Positions 17,625 to 26,945 of a DNA stretch of 47,490 nt are shown one piece after another. A model generated the notes under the pieces. The model saw nothing but the letters and a program-made list of their open reading frames with translations. It was not told the origin of the DNA and searched no databases. Within the stretch, counting starts at the first letter, position 1; each line of letters begins with the position of its first letter. The stretch spans positions 1 through 47,490 of the forward strand of contig CAZJRB010000053.1 of assembly GCA_964547995.1 (NCBI GenBank), written 5' to 3'. Both the position numbers and the translations under genes were made by a program. This stretch comes from CAZJRB01 sp964547995 (lineage in GTDB: Bacteria > Planctomycetota > Planctomycetia > Pirellulales > Thermoguttaceae).

Positions 17625-18530
17625 TCACGCTGCTTCTTCGCGCCGGTTTTTGCGCCGCGGCTTTTGCGTCCCGTTATCTTTGTCCTCCAACCCCTCTGCG
17701 GAGATCATGTTGACCACATCCTGGCCCATCGCATCGATGTCGACAATCAAGCGATCGACGCGTCCGACAAACCAAAGGTAGCATATCAGCGCGGGAATGG
17801 CAACCGTCAGGCCGGCGGCCGTGGTCAGGAGGGCCTCGCTGATTCCCTTCGCAAGCAACTCGGGCCGTCCCAGGGCGTCGGCGGTGGCAATGTTGTTGAA
17901 CGCCCGAATCATTCCAACCACCGTTCCCAACAATCCCAACAGCGGCGTAACCGTGGCAACACCGTTGATCACCCGAAGGTAGCGTCGCAGGTTGGTGGTT
18001 ACACGTTCCCCGTTATCGATGATCGCCTGTTCGACCTCGACGGCGGGGCGTCCCCATTTGCGGATCGCCCCGGCAAAAACCCTGGCCACTGGGCTGCCGT
18101 TTTTCTCACAAAGCTGCATTGCCTCATCCCGATCGATTTCGCCTTCGCGCAACTGGCGCAGGAACCGCTTGACAAACGGTCTTGGAATAACTCTCCCTCG
18201 GCGAAGGCTGATCAGCCGTTCGAGGATGAACATCACCAGGATAATCGAGCAGATGCCGATCGGGATCATCAGCACTCCGCCACTGACGATAATGTCCCAC
18301 AAGTTTTTCGTGGGAATGGGGCCTTCGTCGGCCAATGGTGTCACCGTAGTATCAAGGCGTGATGAAGCGCTCGACTGGGTTGGCTCCGGTTGGACGACAA
18401 CGGTCGAATCGTCCGTCGTTTGGCCGCAGGCAAAGCCCAAGGGCACCCAGACCCCGACAATCGCCGCCAGGCCAATCACAAGCAGCCGGGGCGTCCGTGG
18501 ACGAGACGATATTAAGGTGGTAAGTGTCAT
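17625..18530 (-). CDS. exbB: ExbB/TolQ/MotA-family proton-channel subunit
   Basis: A 301-residue protein. It starts with a signal-like helix (LLVIGLAAIVGVWVPLGFA), a variable exported segment, a membrane helix (SGGVLMIPIGICSIILVMF), a cytoplasmic region, and the conserved last two helices (ATVTPLLGLLGTVVGMI and LTTAAGLTVAIPALICYLWF). The extra N-terminal helix is found in larger ExbB proteins. The C-terminal tail is basic. The ATG at 18530 has AGGAG 9 bases upstream. It follows the TPR gene by 59 bases and precedes exbD, making a four-gene operon. Confidence 0.93.
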   Translation of the reverse strand: MTLTTLISSRPRTPRLLVIGLAAIVGVWVPLGFACGQTTDDSTVVVQPEPTQSSASSRLDTTVTPLADEGPIPTKNLWDIIVSGGVLMIPIGICSIILVMFILERLISLRRGRVIPRPFVKRFLRQLREGEIDRDEAMQLCEKNGSPVARVFAGAIRKWGRPAVEVEQAIIDNGERVTTNLRRYLRVINGVATVTPLLGLLGTVVGMIRAFNNIATADALGRPELLAKGISEALLTTAAGLTVAIPALICYLWFVGRVDRLIVDIDAMGQDVVNMISAEGLEDKDNGTQKPRRKNRREEAA

Positions 18531-18589
18531 GCCGGATGGCTCCTAAGATAGCACCGATTTCCCTGCGAAAAGACAAAAATGCCCTATAA

Positions 18590-21500
18590 TCATTGTCGTA
18601 CCCCACCCGCCTCCGGGGTGAGCAAATCTGCATTTCCGCCGACCGCCCCTTCCTGTTGCCGGCTTTTCAGCAAGTTTTCCGCATAGCCAGCAAAGGGGGT
18701 GTCGGCATAGCGGTCCAGAACCCGGCGGTAGAGCTTCTCGGCTTCCGCTTTTTCCCCGAGCTTCTCGAAACACTTTCCGGCCTGTAGTAACGCACCGGCT
18801 TGCCATTTGGGGTAGGCGTAGATGGCCTCCACCCTCAAATACTCCTTCAGGGCGGCCTGATAGTTCTTCTGGTGAAAATATGTCTCGCCAATCCGCCACT
18901 GGGCCATCGCCGCGGTCTCGGTCTTCCCGCCCTCGGCCGACCGGATTACCTTTTGGAAGGCCTTCCTCGCGGCCTGGAAATCGGCCCGCCGCTGCAAACA
19001 GCAACCGATCAAGTAATCGGCCTCGTACTGCTGAGAAAATTCCGGATAATTCCCCTCGATTTTCGAGGCCAAAGCGTAGGCGTCGTTCCATTTTCCTTGT
19101 TGACTGAGGACTTGGGCACGCCGCAGTGGAACCATAGCCAACCACGGGTCTTTATGCCCGCCGGCGTGTTCCGCCAATTGCCCGAACCGCTTACCGGCCG
19201 AATCGTACTCTCCCTGGCGATAGGCCGCCTCGGCCATCCAGAACTCGGCCACCAGCCGCGTAGAACTCTCCGGAAAGGCTTTCAGGAAGGCGCCGAAGGC
19301 CTCGGCCGCCGCCGCCCACTTCTGTTCGGCCACGGCGGTCCGGCCGCGCAGATACAACGCACTCTCAATGACAATATCATCGTCCGGCTTTGCGGCAAGC
19401 ACCTCGGCGATCAACCCATTTGCACGGGCGTAGTCCCCGGCGTCAAACGCCCACTGCGCAAGCCGGAAGGTAGCATCGACACCGTGGCGATTGGCGCCGT
19501 ACTGCTTGCGGACCCGCTCAAACAACTCGACGGCTTTGTCCTTCTTGCCCGAGTCGTGCAACGCCCAGGCCCACCCGTAGAGCACCGCATCCATCTCGGA
19601 AAAATCGGGATACCGGTTGGCAAGCCGCTCGAACATCGCCGCCGCCTCACCGGCCCGACCCAGCTTGACGCGCAATCTCGCCGCAGCGAGCAGCGATTGG
19701 GCGTGTAACCTGGTCTCGGCGTACTCATCACTTACCCGATCGTACATTGCCAGGGCTTCCTTGGTTTGCCCGAGTTGTTCGAGAATGACTCCCCGCATGA
19801 AAGTCGCCTCGGCAGCCGATTCATCGGGGGGATTCTTCTTCAACAACTCGTCAAACACATCTGCCGCCTCGCGGAGTCTTCCGGCCTTGAAGTGGCTCCA
19901 CGCCTGGCCCGCAAGCCCTTTTTTCTCGCTCTCGTCCGAATCGCTCACCGCGCGGAGCCGCTCGAAGAGTTCCGCCGACCAGTCGCGGTCTTCTGCGGCG
20001 TAGGCCGCTTCGGCAAGCTGCTCGGTGATCAGCGGGAGGAGTTCGTGCCCGGAGTGCTTCTCGATCAATTCCGCATAGAGCTTCTTTGCTTTTTCGAGCT
20101 GGTTGGCGCGGGCAAGAGATATGGCAAGCGTGCCGCGTCCCTTCACTCCGGCATCTCCCGAAGGATTGGCGCCGAGAAAGGCCTCCAACGGCTTGATGGC
20201 ATCGGAAAACTTTCCCATGGCGACTAGAATCGTGCCGTAGGAAAGCTGTGCGTCGGCCTTGAGTGTTCCTTCCGCTGCATCCAAGACGGGTAGCAGGACC
20301 GCCAACGCATCCTCGTGGCGTTGCACGCCCTCGTATGCCTGAGCAAGCAGGTATCGGTCCGTCAATCCCTGTTCGTCGAGCGCACCTTCAGCCACCAGGG
20401 GTTCGAGAAACTTGACCGCGCCGGCGTGCTCTTTGCGGGTCAATCGCGACTGGGCGAGCATCCGATCGATGTCGCTTTTCAGTGGACTGTCTGCGTATTG
20501 TTCTGCAAAGCGCGTGGCCATGCGCTCGACCGTCTGGTGGTCGTCTGTTTCCAAAGCCACTCGGATTCTGCCGTGCATGGCGTCGTCGATCCACTCGCTA
20601 TCGCGGCGATTCGCGCCGGGGGCACCCGAGTCGGGAGACGCCGTGCCGAGAATCAGATCGAACTGCTCGGATGCCGCCTCCATTCGGCCGGCTTGCCGCA
20701 AGGCGTCACCGGCCTGGAAACGCAGCGAGGGGATCCGATGGTCGCCCGGTTCGGCTGCCTTGACGGCGCCGAGGAAGGCCGTGGCAGCAGCAGGCCAATC
20801 CCCCTGTTCCCCTTGCACGATGCCGAGCCAGTAGCAAGCCTCGATCTGCATTCCGGGCACGGTAGTCAGGCTTTTGAATGCGGCCTTCGCCTCGTCCATC
20901 CGATCGAGCTTCATCAGGGTCCAGCCGCGCCCCATCCGCGCTTTCGGTTCCCAAGGACTCTCGGCAAATCTCGTTTCGAAGGCGGCATACGCATCAATAG
21001 ATTCCTTGTATTTTCCCAACGCATACCGGACGGCGCCGAGACGGAACTGGGCATCGTCGGCCAGGGCGCCGGCCTTACCGGCCACTGTCTGGTAGAGTCG
21101 TTCGGCTTTATCGAGCAGGCTCCTGCCGCCCGGCGCCCCGCGGCTGTCGCCAACCGGCAAACGGGACCCCTCTTGCTCCAACGCCCGGGCCAATCCAAAG
21201 CGGCAGTCGTCCGCCAAAGCCTCGTTGGGAAACTTGGCAAGGCTCTCACGGAAATACGCGGCGGCCGAAACGGAGTCATTTCGTCCGACGGAAATATCGC
21301 CCAAGTAGGTGAGCGCATAGGCGTTCAGCTTGTCCTCGGGATACTTCGTCCGAAACGCCATTAAATCGGTCTTGGCTGCATCGAACTCGCCGGCCAGGTA
21401 AGCCGATTCACCGGCGCGAAACCGGGCAACCCTGGCAAACTTGCCCTTCGGTTGACGCTCGAGATACCGGCGAAAATATGTATGTGCCTGTTTGTTGTCA

Positions 21501-21748
21501 CCCAATTGCAGTGCCGATTCTGCGAGCAGAAAAATGCCTCCGGTAGCTTTGGGGTGGTCGGGATACAAGTCGAGAAAGGTGCGGAATTCTTCGACTGCGA
21601 GTTTCCACCGCTTGGCTGCGTAGTGATTCGCCGCCACGGTAAACTGGTCGTCAGACTGGTCGGCACGGACCTGGCTCGTCCCTGACAAGACCGCCAGCAC
21701 AAACGTCAGCAGCGTTTTCCCGAATGTTTTCCCCATGGTGGGAACCAC
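18590..21748 (-). CDS. Exported TPR-repeat protein heading the ExbBD operon
   Basis: A 1052-residue protein made almost wholly of TPR repeats after a signal peptide (GKTLLTFVLAVLSGTSQVRA). Repeats such as AVEEFRTFLDLYPDHPKA, AEKLYRRVLDRYADTPFA and AAEAFGAFLKAFPES occur throughout; the spacing suggests more than 20 helical pairs. A GTG at 21748 is chosen because AAGGAG lies 6 bases upstream; an ATG 12 bases later is the alternative. In position it resembles CpoB/YbgF, the TPR partner of Tol-Pal, though much longer. A periplasmic scaffold for the ExbBD-driven complex is an inference from the operon. Confidence 0.85.
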   Translation of the reverse strand: MVPTMGKTFGKTLLTFVLAVLSGTSQVRADQSDDQFTVAANHYAAKRWKLAVEEFRTFLDLYPDHPKATGGIFLLAESALQLGDNKQAHTYFRRYLERQPKGKFARVARFRAGESAYLAGEFDAAKTDLMAFRTKYPEDKLNAYALTYLGDISVGRNDSVSAAAYFRESLAKFPNEALADDCRFGLARALEQEGSRLPVGDSRGAPGGRSLLDKAERLYQTVAGKAGALADDAQFRLGAVRYALGKYKESIDAYAAFETRFAESPWEPKARMGRGWTLMKLDRMDEAKAAFKSLTTVPGMQIEACYWLGIVQGEQGDWPAAATAFLGAVKAAEPGDHRIPSLRFQAGDALRQAGRMEAASEQFDLILGTASPDSGAPGANRRDSEWIDDAMHGRIRVALETDDHQTVERMATRFAEQYADSPLKSDIDRMLAQSRLTRKEHAGAVKFLEPLVAEGALDEQGLTDRYLLAQAYEGVQRHEDALAVLLPVLDAAEGTLKADAQLSYGTILVAMGKFSDAIKPLEAFLGANPSGDAGVKGRGTLAISLARANQLEKAKKLYAELIEKHSGHELLPLITEQLAEAAYAAEDRDWSAELFERLRAVSDSDESEKKGLAGQAWSHFKAGRLREAADVFDELLKKNPPDESAAEATFMRGVILEQLGQTKEALAMYDRVSDEYAETRLHAQSLLAAARLRVKLGRAGEAAAMFERLANRYPDFSEMDAVLYGWAWALHDSGKKDKAVELFERVRKQYGANRHGVDATFRLAQWAFDAGDYARANGLIAEVLAAKPDDDIVIESALYLRGRTAVAEQKWAAAAEAFGAFLKAFPESSTRLVAEFWMAEAAYRQGEYDSAGKRFGQLAEHAGGHKDPWLAMVPLRRAQVLSQQGKWNDAYALASKIEGNYPEFSQQYEADYLIGCCLQRRADFQAARKAFQKVIRSAEGGKTETAAMAQWRIGETYFHQKNYQAALKEYLRVEAIYAYPKWQAGALLQAGKCFEKLGEKAEAEKLYRRVLDRYADTPFAGYAENLLKSRQQEGAVGGNADLLTPEAGGVRQ

Positions 21749-21809
21749 CCCGTGCTCCTTCCGCGACAACCCTAGATCAACCGCCCGAAACCCAATACGT
21801 TACGTATCC

Positions 21810-21839
21810 ATCATACCAGTGGTTCACATTACCGGACAA
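21810..21839 (-). promoter_or_regulatory. Possible promoter of the TPR-exbBD operon
   Basis: On the minus strand TTGTCC (21839-21834), an 18-base spacer and TATGAT (21815-21810): four and five matches to consensus. It lies about 60 bases upstream of the GTG start. The weak -35 and long spacer make this tentative. Confidence 0.3.
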
Positions 21840-21925
21840 GACCACCCACATTCGTGGGTTCATGGCGGCAACTTCGGCCGGTTTTTCCACCGAAAGGCGA
21901 TACTACGAACGCCAAACACCAAAGA

Positions 21926-21957
21926 ACCCCGGTGGCCGCGACCGCAACCACCGGGGT
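21926..21957 (-). terminator. Hairpin terminator after the lipoprotein gene
   Basis: ACCCCGGTGG (21926-21935) pairs perfectly with CCACCGGGGT (21948-21957). On the minus strand it is followed by TCTTTGGTGTTTGG, a T-rich but broken tail. It lies 41 bases past the stop at 21998. Confidence 0.6.
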
Positions 21958-21997
21958 CTCGTTATCGATACACGTACCCGGCCAAAAGGGCCGCCCC

Positions 21998-22567
21998 TTA
22001 GTAGTTGCTCCCCCTTCCACCGTCCATATTGCCGACCATGTGGAAGTGGTCGTGATCGATATAAACCACTTCCTGGGCATCCTCGTCAACTGTGGTATAT
22101 GGGATTGGCCAACCCACCCGAGTCACCTCCCGGAAGTAGACTATGCACTTGTAGTGGGCGTGGTGGAGTTGGGCCGGTCCAATCAGCGGATACACCCGCG
22201 GTGGATCGACATAGTCGCCAAGCGGCTCGACGACAATCCGCACATCATCACGGTGTTGTTCCCACAAGAAGGGTACTCCGCCTTCGACGGGCCGGGCATC
22301 TTCCAGCGCCCGCATGATCTCGTCCTCCGACGGTGGATCGAGCGCCACCGCCGGTCCGCCCGCTGTAAACGGCCCCAAAATCGGTACCCGGTTGTACCGT
22401 TCCTGCTCCCAGAAGGTATCTTCACCCATCTTCTGGAAATAGGGCGACAATGGAATGGGATACCCCAATATTCCAACATTGGGCCCGTAGGTTGTCGTGC
22501 AACCCGTTGCGGCCAGTGACAGCAGCACCAGGGCACAGAGAGCGGCGGAAGTGGTTATTCTGGACAT
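21998..22567 (-). CDS. Predicted lipoprotein of unknown function
   Basis: A 189-residue protein. The start MSRITTSAALCALVLLSLAATGC is a lipoprotein signal with Cys near residue 23, so it should be anchored in a membrane. The mature part has no domain I can name; it contains YGPNVGILGYPIPLSPYFQ and ends in IDHDHFHMVGNMDGGRGSN, His/Asp-rich and possibly metal-binding. The ATG at 22567 has GAGGA 7 bases upstream. It is flanked by its own terminator and by the BON gene on the same strand. Confidence 0.8.
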   Translation of the reverse strand: MSRITTSAALCALVLLSLAATGCTTTYGPNVGILGYPIPLSPYFQKMGEDTFWEQERYNRVPILGPFTAGGPAVALDPPSEDEIMRALEDARPVEGGVPFLWEQHRDDVRIVVEPLGDYVDPPRVYPLIGPAQLHHAHYKCIVYFREVTRVGWPIPYTTVDEDAQEVVYIDHDHFHMVGNMDGGRGSNY

Positions 22568-22776
22568 CCGTGGTTCCTCTGATTCGGTCACAAACGGAGC
22601 ACGCGGGCAACGAACCCGCTGTTGTGGCAACTTCGTGTTCCCCCCCGATAAAGGTAGCTAGACAGGCCTTCGCCGTGGTTATGACTACTTATCGTGTCAA
22701 ACTGCGTTGAACTTGCGGATTTTTCCGATTATGTAGAATAACCGTAGGTTTGAGGGGTGGTGTCGCAGGTATCGAA

Positions 22777-22810
22777 AAACCCCCTTGCCACTTCGGCGGC
22801 AAGGGGGTTT
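22777..22810 (-). terminator. Intrinsic terminator of the BON gene
   Basis: AAACCCCCTTGCC (22777-22789) pairs perfectly with GGCAAGGGGGTTT (22798-22810) around an 8-base loop. On the minus strand the hairpin runs into five T. It lies 30 bases after the BON stop. Confidence 0.9.
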
Positions 22811-22839
22811 GTCTTTTCCGCAGGATTCACCCAACCCCT

Positions 22840-23628
22840 CTACGGACGGAGACAACAACTTGGTGCATCGATGAAATCAAGGAACCACCAGCCATCATCC
22901 CACTCCAATACTACCTTCCGCCAACCCAGCGGTACCTGAGGATACGGGTAGAACGGACCAATGAACGGCCACGCGGTCGGGGAATATTGCTTCGGATATG
23001 TCAGCGTGGCGTAGTTTGGATGTGCCGCGTAGCTTGGCCACGAGTAGTTCGGCATATGGGGTTGATCATACTGGGCCGGTGCAACACCGCTCCCCGCCGA
23101 CGTGTACATCGGGACCGGCGCGCTTGGCGCCTGGGCCGGTGCGGGAACAGGAGCAGATGCATCCTGCAACATGGCAATCGGGATGGGAGCCGGGGCTGCC
23201 TTCGGCGCCGACACTTCTTGGCTGTACGGAGCAGCAGGCGTAACGAGAACGCCCCGCTTCGGTGTGCCAGCCGCGCGCTTGGTTAACGCGCTGACCGTCG
23301 GTATCTGCAATTTCGGGATAGACAAGTTGGGCATCTTCGGTGCGGTTTTCGTGGCACGCAAGGACAATTCGCTGATTACTTGCTCGACCTTGGGCGTATT
23401 CTTCGTGACTTTCACCGCCTGGTCGATCTGTTGTTGAGAGCGAAGTTCCCCTTGCAGCCATGCCGTACCATTTTGGTATTTCACTGCGATCCGTTGCCCT
23501 GTCAGTTCGCTAGTCTTTCGCAAATTGGCGGCGATCTCGTTGGCAACCTCTTGATTGCCGCCAAGTGCCAGCAACGGAACCAAGCAAGTGGTTGTGGCAA
23601 CCACCATAACCGTGAACAAGCGTCGCAT
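22840..23628 (-). CDS. Exported BON-domain protein
   Basis: A 262-residue protein with a signal peptide (RRLFTVMVVATTTCLVPLLALG). Residues about 30-95 are a BON domain (EIAANLRKTSELTG, AWLQGELRSQQQIDQAV, NTPKVEQVISEL), a fold linked to binding of lipids or envelope surfaces. A Pro/Ala-rich middle and an aromatic C-terminus (WPFIGPFYPYPQVPLGWRKV, then WDDGWWFLDF) follow; the latter is unusual and may be membrane- or wall-facing. Of two nearby ATG codons the one at 23628 is preferred, with AGGAGG at proper distance. Confidence 0.82.
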   Translation of the reverse strand: MRRLFTVMVVATTTCLVPLLALGGNQEVANEIAANLRKTSELTGQRIAVKYQNGTAWLQGELRSQQQIDQAVKVTKNTPKVEQVISELSLRATKTAPKMPNLSIPKLQIPTVSALTKRAAGTPKRGVLVTPAAPYSQEVSAPKAAPAPIPIAMLQDASAPVPAPAQAPSAPVPMYTSAGSGVAPAQYDQPHMPNYSWPSYAAHPNYATLTYPKQYSPTAWPFIGPFYPYPQVPLGWRKVVLEWDDGWWFLDFIDAPSCCLRP

Positions 23629-23944
23629 TCTCATCCCTCCTGTTAATTTCCCCCGTGGCAGGCCCCCAAAAACCATGTCGTCTCGAACGCTAGCGGTCCG
23701 ATTGGGTCATCGCCGACAACCTGATTCGTGCACCCCCCTTAGGTGAGTTGTAGTTGGCTTTGTGACCAGCAGAGACGCCGGTCGAACACCTGATAATAGG
23801 TTTCGGTTGATGATCGTATGGAAAGGAAGCTTTTTTCCGATTTTGCAGGTCTTCCCGATCACGGGAAAAAATCGGTCTGCGCCGGGGGCGTCGTAACTTA
23901 TTAGGTAGCAAGCTCTTACGACGATGTTGAACCTTTGAGGCCCC
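23629..23944. other. 316-bp gap upstream of the BON gene with palindromes
   Basis: No gene is seen. CCGATTTT (23837-23844) pairs with AAAATCGG (23868-23875), with an inner TCCCG/CGGGA pair; a second perfect 8-bp inverted repeat CGTCGTAA/TTACGACG lies at 23889-23896 and 23916-23923. The first overlaps the 11-mer TTTTTCCGATT (23832-23842), which also occurs upstream of the lipoprotein gene (22720-22730). These are candidate regulatory sites for the BON gene. Confidence 0.45.
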
Positions 23945-24241
23945 TTACCCCGGTTTTCTTTCAACAATCCATACAGCTTGCTCGCAACCCCTAAAGTCAC
24001 ATGTCACGGTCAACACCATCAGCAATAAGGTAAACGCAGAAATGACCCACCAACTGGTCCCGAGCAACACGGAAATGAGTGCTGCTCCCCCTATTAGTGC
24101 TAGAGCAACAAAGAAAAGCCGCTGAGACGAGGCTTGACAGTGGTATCCTTCGCTCAGCCGTGCGAACAGTGCGGTGCTCAGTCCGAGCAATTGCACCCCA
24201 CACATAGCCCAGTAGGTTGGGCAAATTTCGGTACCGTTCAT
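23945..24241 (-). CDS. Small membrane protein of unknown function
   Basis: A 98-residue protein with two or three hydrophobic helices (CGVQLLGLSTALFARL, FFVALALIGGAALISVLLG, WWVISAFTLLLMVLTV) and a Cys near the end (TCDFRGCEQ). Composition and helix spacing fit a real small inner-membrane protein; I believe similar proteins occur in other Pirellulales but cannot check. The ATG at 24241 has AGGGA about 8 bases upstream. The 281-bp gap upstream holds no gene; it carries TGCAAAATCG on the minus strand (24443-24434). Confidence 0.65.
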   Translation of the reverse strand: MNGTEICPTYWAMCGVQLLGLSTALFARLSEGYHCQASSQRLFFVALALIGGAALISVLLGTSWWVISAFTLLLMVLTVTCDFRGCEQAVWIVERKPG

Positions 24242-24522
24242 TGGTCAGTTCCCTGGGGGGTTAGGTGACGTCCTTTTCACGGTTACCTTGTAAGCGATTC
24301 ATGTGCCAAAGCAGGTGTCTTTTACGGCTGGATCCCACCGAGATTTTTAACCCTAATCCTGAAAACGGTTTAGGAAGAAAGAGGAGTAGTATCGGTGCGG
24401 CGTTGCGGGATTGTAGGCTTTTCCCGCGCGCAACGATTTTGCAAATTCTACAAGTTGTGCAGCTTGCAGCTTAGCAACCCGACCATGGAAGCGCCGTCGA
24501 GAAGAAACCTGCCAAGGATGGT

Positions 24523-26433
24523 TCACTTTTCCGAACGTCGGTGAATCAACTTCTTCACCGCGGCGTCCAGTTCGGTGGATTGGATGTTGCGATCAACAAC
24601 CTTGCCTTGGCGATCGACAAGGATCATGGTAGGCAGCGTGAGGATTCCCAACTGGTTGGCCGGGGCGCTGTCCAATCCGCCCTCTTCGAAGATCTGCGGC
24701 CAGGGCAGACGATTCTCGGTCAGATACGCGCTGAGCGCCTTTCGATCGCTGTCCAGACTTACCCCAATCACCGTGAACTTGCCCGAGTGCTTCTTCGCCA
24801 GTTCCTTCAATACGGCCATGTCGGTCAGCGCGCGTTTGGACCACGTTGCCCAATACTGGATCAGCACCACTTGGCCGCGGTACTGTGCAAGATCGATCGG
24901 ACTGCCGGTGACGCTCTTGCCCGTCAACGGGATCGTCTTGCCGACGGAATCAAGCCGTGTGCGGGCGCCGTCGGCCTTCTTGGCGGCGGGTGTGTTGGGG
25001 AACGTCTCGACAATCTTTCCGTACCACTTCTTCGCTTCGTCCTCTTGCGCGGCATATTCTTCGGCAATCGCCAGTTGTAGCATTGCCTCGGCCGCATCAG
25101 GGGCAGTCGGATAGTCGGCCACATATTGCTCCAGGCTCTTCAGCCACTCGGCTTGGACCTCGGCAAAGTCGGACTTTGGAACCTGCATGCTCAACACGTA
25201 GTCGGCCGTCAATTGGCGGAATCGCACGTACGCAGCCAGTTCCTTATCGGCTTCGTTCTTCTGGAGCCTTTCAAAGAGGTCTGCAAGGCGTTTTGCCCCG
25301 TCGGGGTACGTACCCGAGGAGACCGCTGCACTGATCATATCCGCCAATTGCCGCAGCCACATGGCCCGATCGTCGCTCGTCTTGCCGGCATCGGCCATCT
25401 TCTCGAGCAGATCGGCCCGCTGGGTGTTGTACTTGGCCTGCTCGGCCGGCGTGGTGGCATTTTCCGCTGCTTTGTCAAGCTTTTCCAGTTCGTCGAGCAT
25501 TTTCTGACCGCCGTCGGCCGTTCCCGCCGGATCACCCACACCTTGACGGGTCAGCGACGTCTGGAAGAAAAACCCTGCCGTTTCCGCATTGGCCTGATCG
25601 CCCGCCAGCACCTGTGGCAGATCGATCAATCGCCACGTGTCGCCGACTCTCACCAAGGTGCCGATCTGCACTTCGTCATGCTTATCGTTGGTCTCGACGA
25701 CGGCGACTACGTTCTCGTACACTTGGAGATCCTTGGTCGAGCCGTCGGTACCGGCAGGTACTGTTCCGGGTCGATTCCCACTGAACTGGATCCAATTGGT
25801 GTTCGGGCCGACGGTCTTCTGACGGGCGGCCATGGTCCGAAAGCCGGCCGCCGCGGCGCCAACCCTCTTATTCACGCTTAACGCCTTTTCCTTGCCGAGC
25901 CCGATAGCCCTAACCTCATTAGGGGAAATCATGAGCCGGGCAAACCGCCGGGCATCTCGAGTAGCCAGGGCCGCGACGACCTCGGCGGTAACTTCCTCCG
26001 CCGAAATCACCTTCCACGCATCAATCAACCCGTCTTGGTCTCTGTCCAGCCCCCAACGGCTGCCGGCGGTATGGAACCAGCGATACTGATCGGCCTTGTG
26101 ATCGAAGTCGGCATCGATGTCCCGGTAGATCTCGATGCCGTCCCTGTAGTAGCTCCACAAATCGACAAAGTTATCGCCGTTGGTATCGAGGAATTTCCTC
26201 AAGATGGTCCCATCGGGGTCCGCGACAATCCACCCGATCCGGCCGCCGATCTTTCGAGCAATGACCGTACACTTATCGGCTTTTTCTCCCTCGGGTTTGT
26301 CGTAATCTACCCCCTTCTGGATGGGCCTGAGTTTCAATGCCTGTTCTGCCGTGGGAGCCCCATCGACCAATGTCCCCCACATTGCAAAGAACAGAAAACA
26401 GGCCGCCAATATCGAAAGGTTTACAGATCTCAT
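24523..26433 (-). CDS. Exported thioredoxin-fold protein lacking the CxxC pair
   Basis: A 636-residue protein with a signal peptide (NLSILAACFLFFAMWGTLVDG). Two EF-hand/thrombospondin-type calcium loops follow: DTNGDNFVD (83-91) and DRDQDGLID (130-138). A long helical middle is TPR-like toward its end. Residues 490-636 are a TlpA/AhpC-TSA thioredoxin fold (LAQYRGQVVLIQYWATW, later LPTMILVDRQGKVVDRN). The active site reads W-A-T-W-S-K-R-A (528-535): both cysteines of WCxxC are replaced (Ser532, Ala535), so thiol redox chemistry is unlikely. The ATG at 26433 has GGGAG upstream. Function unknown; a binding or scaffold role is more likely than oxidoreductase. Confidence 0.82.
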   Translation of the reverse strand: MRSVNLSILAACFLFFAMWGTLVDGAPTAEQALKLRPIQKGVDYDKPEGEKADKCTVIARKIGGRIGWIVADPDGTILRKFLDTNGDNFVDLWSYYRDGIEIYRDIDADFDHKADQYRWFHTAGSRWGLDRDQDGLIDAWKVISAEEVTAEVVAALATRDARRFARLMISPNEVRAIGLGKEKALSVNKRVGAAAAGFRTMAARQKTVGPNTNWIQFSGNRPGTVPAGTDGSTKDLQVYENVVAVVETNDKHDEVQIGTLVRVGDTWRLIDLPQVLAGDQANAETAGFFFQTSLTRQGVGDPAGTADGGQKMLDELEKLDKAAENATTPAEQAKYNTQRADLLEKMADAGKTSDDRAMWLRQLADMISAAVSSGTYPDGAKRLADLFERLQKNEADKELAAYVRFRQLTADYVLSMQVPKSDFAEVQAEWLKSLEQYVADYPTAPDAAEAMLQLAIAEEYAAQEDEAKKWYGKIVETFPNTPAAKKADGARTRLDSVGKTIPLTGKSVTGSPIDLAQYRGQVVLIQYWATWSKRALTDMAVLKELAKKHSGKFTVIGVSLDSDRKALSAYLTENRLPWPQIFEEGGLDSAPANQLGILTLPTMILVDRQGKVVDRNIQSTELDAAVKKLIHRRSEK

Positions 26434-26632
26434 AATAGCTCCCTCTACATGAGTGGCATGATACGTGGCATAATAAGCCCGGTAACTCCACTGCGGACTA
26501 AGTGACCGCGTCTTGGCCGCTTGCAGAATTGCTCGATTGTGCCCATTGCGGCGAGGGGGGTCAATCCCAAGTTGGGGAATGCCCTTCCAAGGCGGATGGA
26601 AAAGACGGCTTATTGCCACACCGCAACAGAGT

Positions 26633-26660
26633 TTGACAGCACATCAGCCACGGGTATAAT
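26633..26660 (+). promoter_or_regulatory. Consensus sigma70 promoter of tRNA-Ile
   Basis: TTGACA (26633-26638), 16 bases, then TATAAT (26655-26660): both hexamers are perfect. The expected start near 26667 is about 34 bases before the mature tRNA-Ile. Confidence 0.85.
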
Positions 26661-26700
26661 AATAGGGTTTCGGCAGGGGGGCGGGGCATTGCAAACACAT

Positions 26701-26775
26701 GGGCGTATAGCTCAGTTGGTTTAGAGCGCATCCCTGATAAGGATGAGGTCCGAGGTTCGAATCCTCGTACGCCCA
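26701..26775 (+). tRNA. tRNA-Ile (GAT)
   Basis: Acceptor GGGCGTA/TACGCCC, anticodon stem CATCC/GGATG with loop CTGATAA (anticodon GAT), T-arm with TTCGAAT loop, discriminator A75 of the gene. No CCA is encoded. It is a single tRNA gene, not part of an rRNA operon in this window. Confidence 0.97.
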
Positions 26776-26945
26776 CTGGTCACAACTACTTACCCGTTGC
26801 AGAATTCCCCGACGGGGCCGCATGGGCGAGTTGCAAAGGGCCCCGAAATGCGCCGAACATAAAGCCGCGCCCGCCAAGTGACGCTTTCCCGGTTGCCGAC
26901 CATTTCCGCTGCTACGTAAACCTCTTTCGAGTGGAGGGCCGTCCA

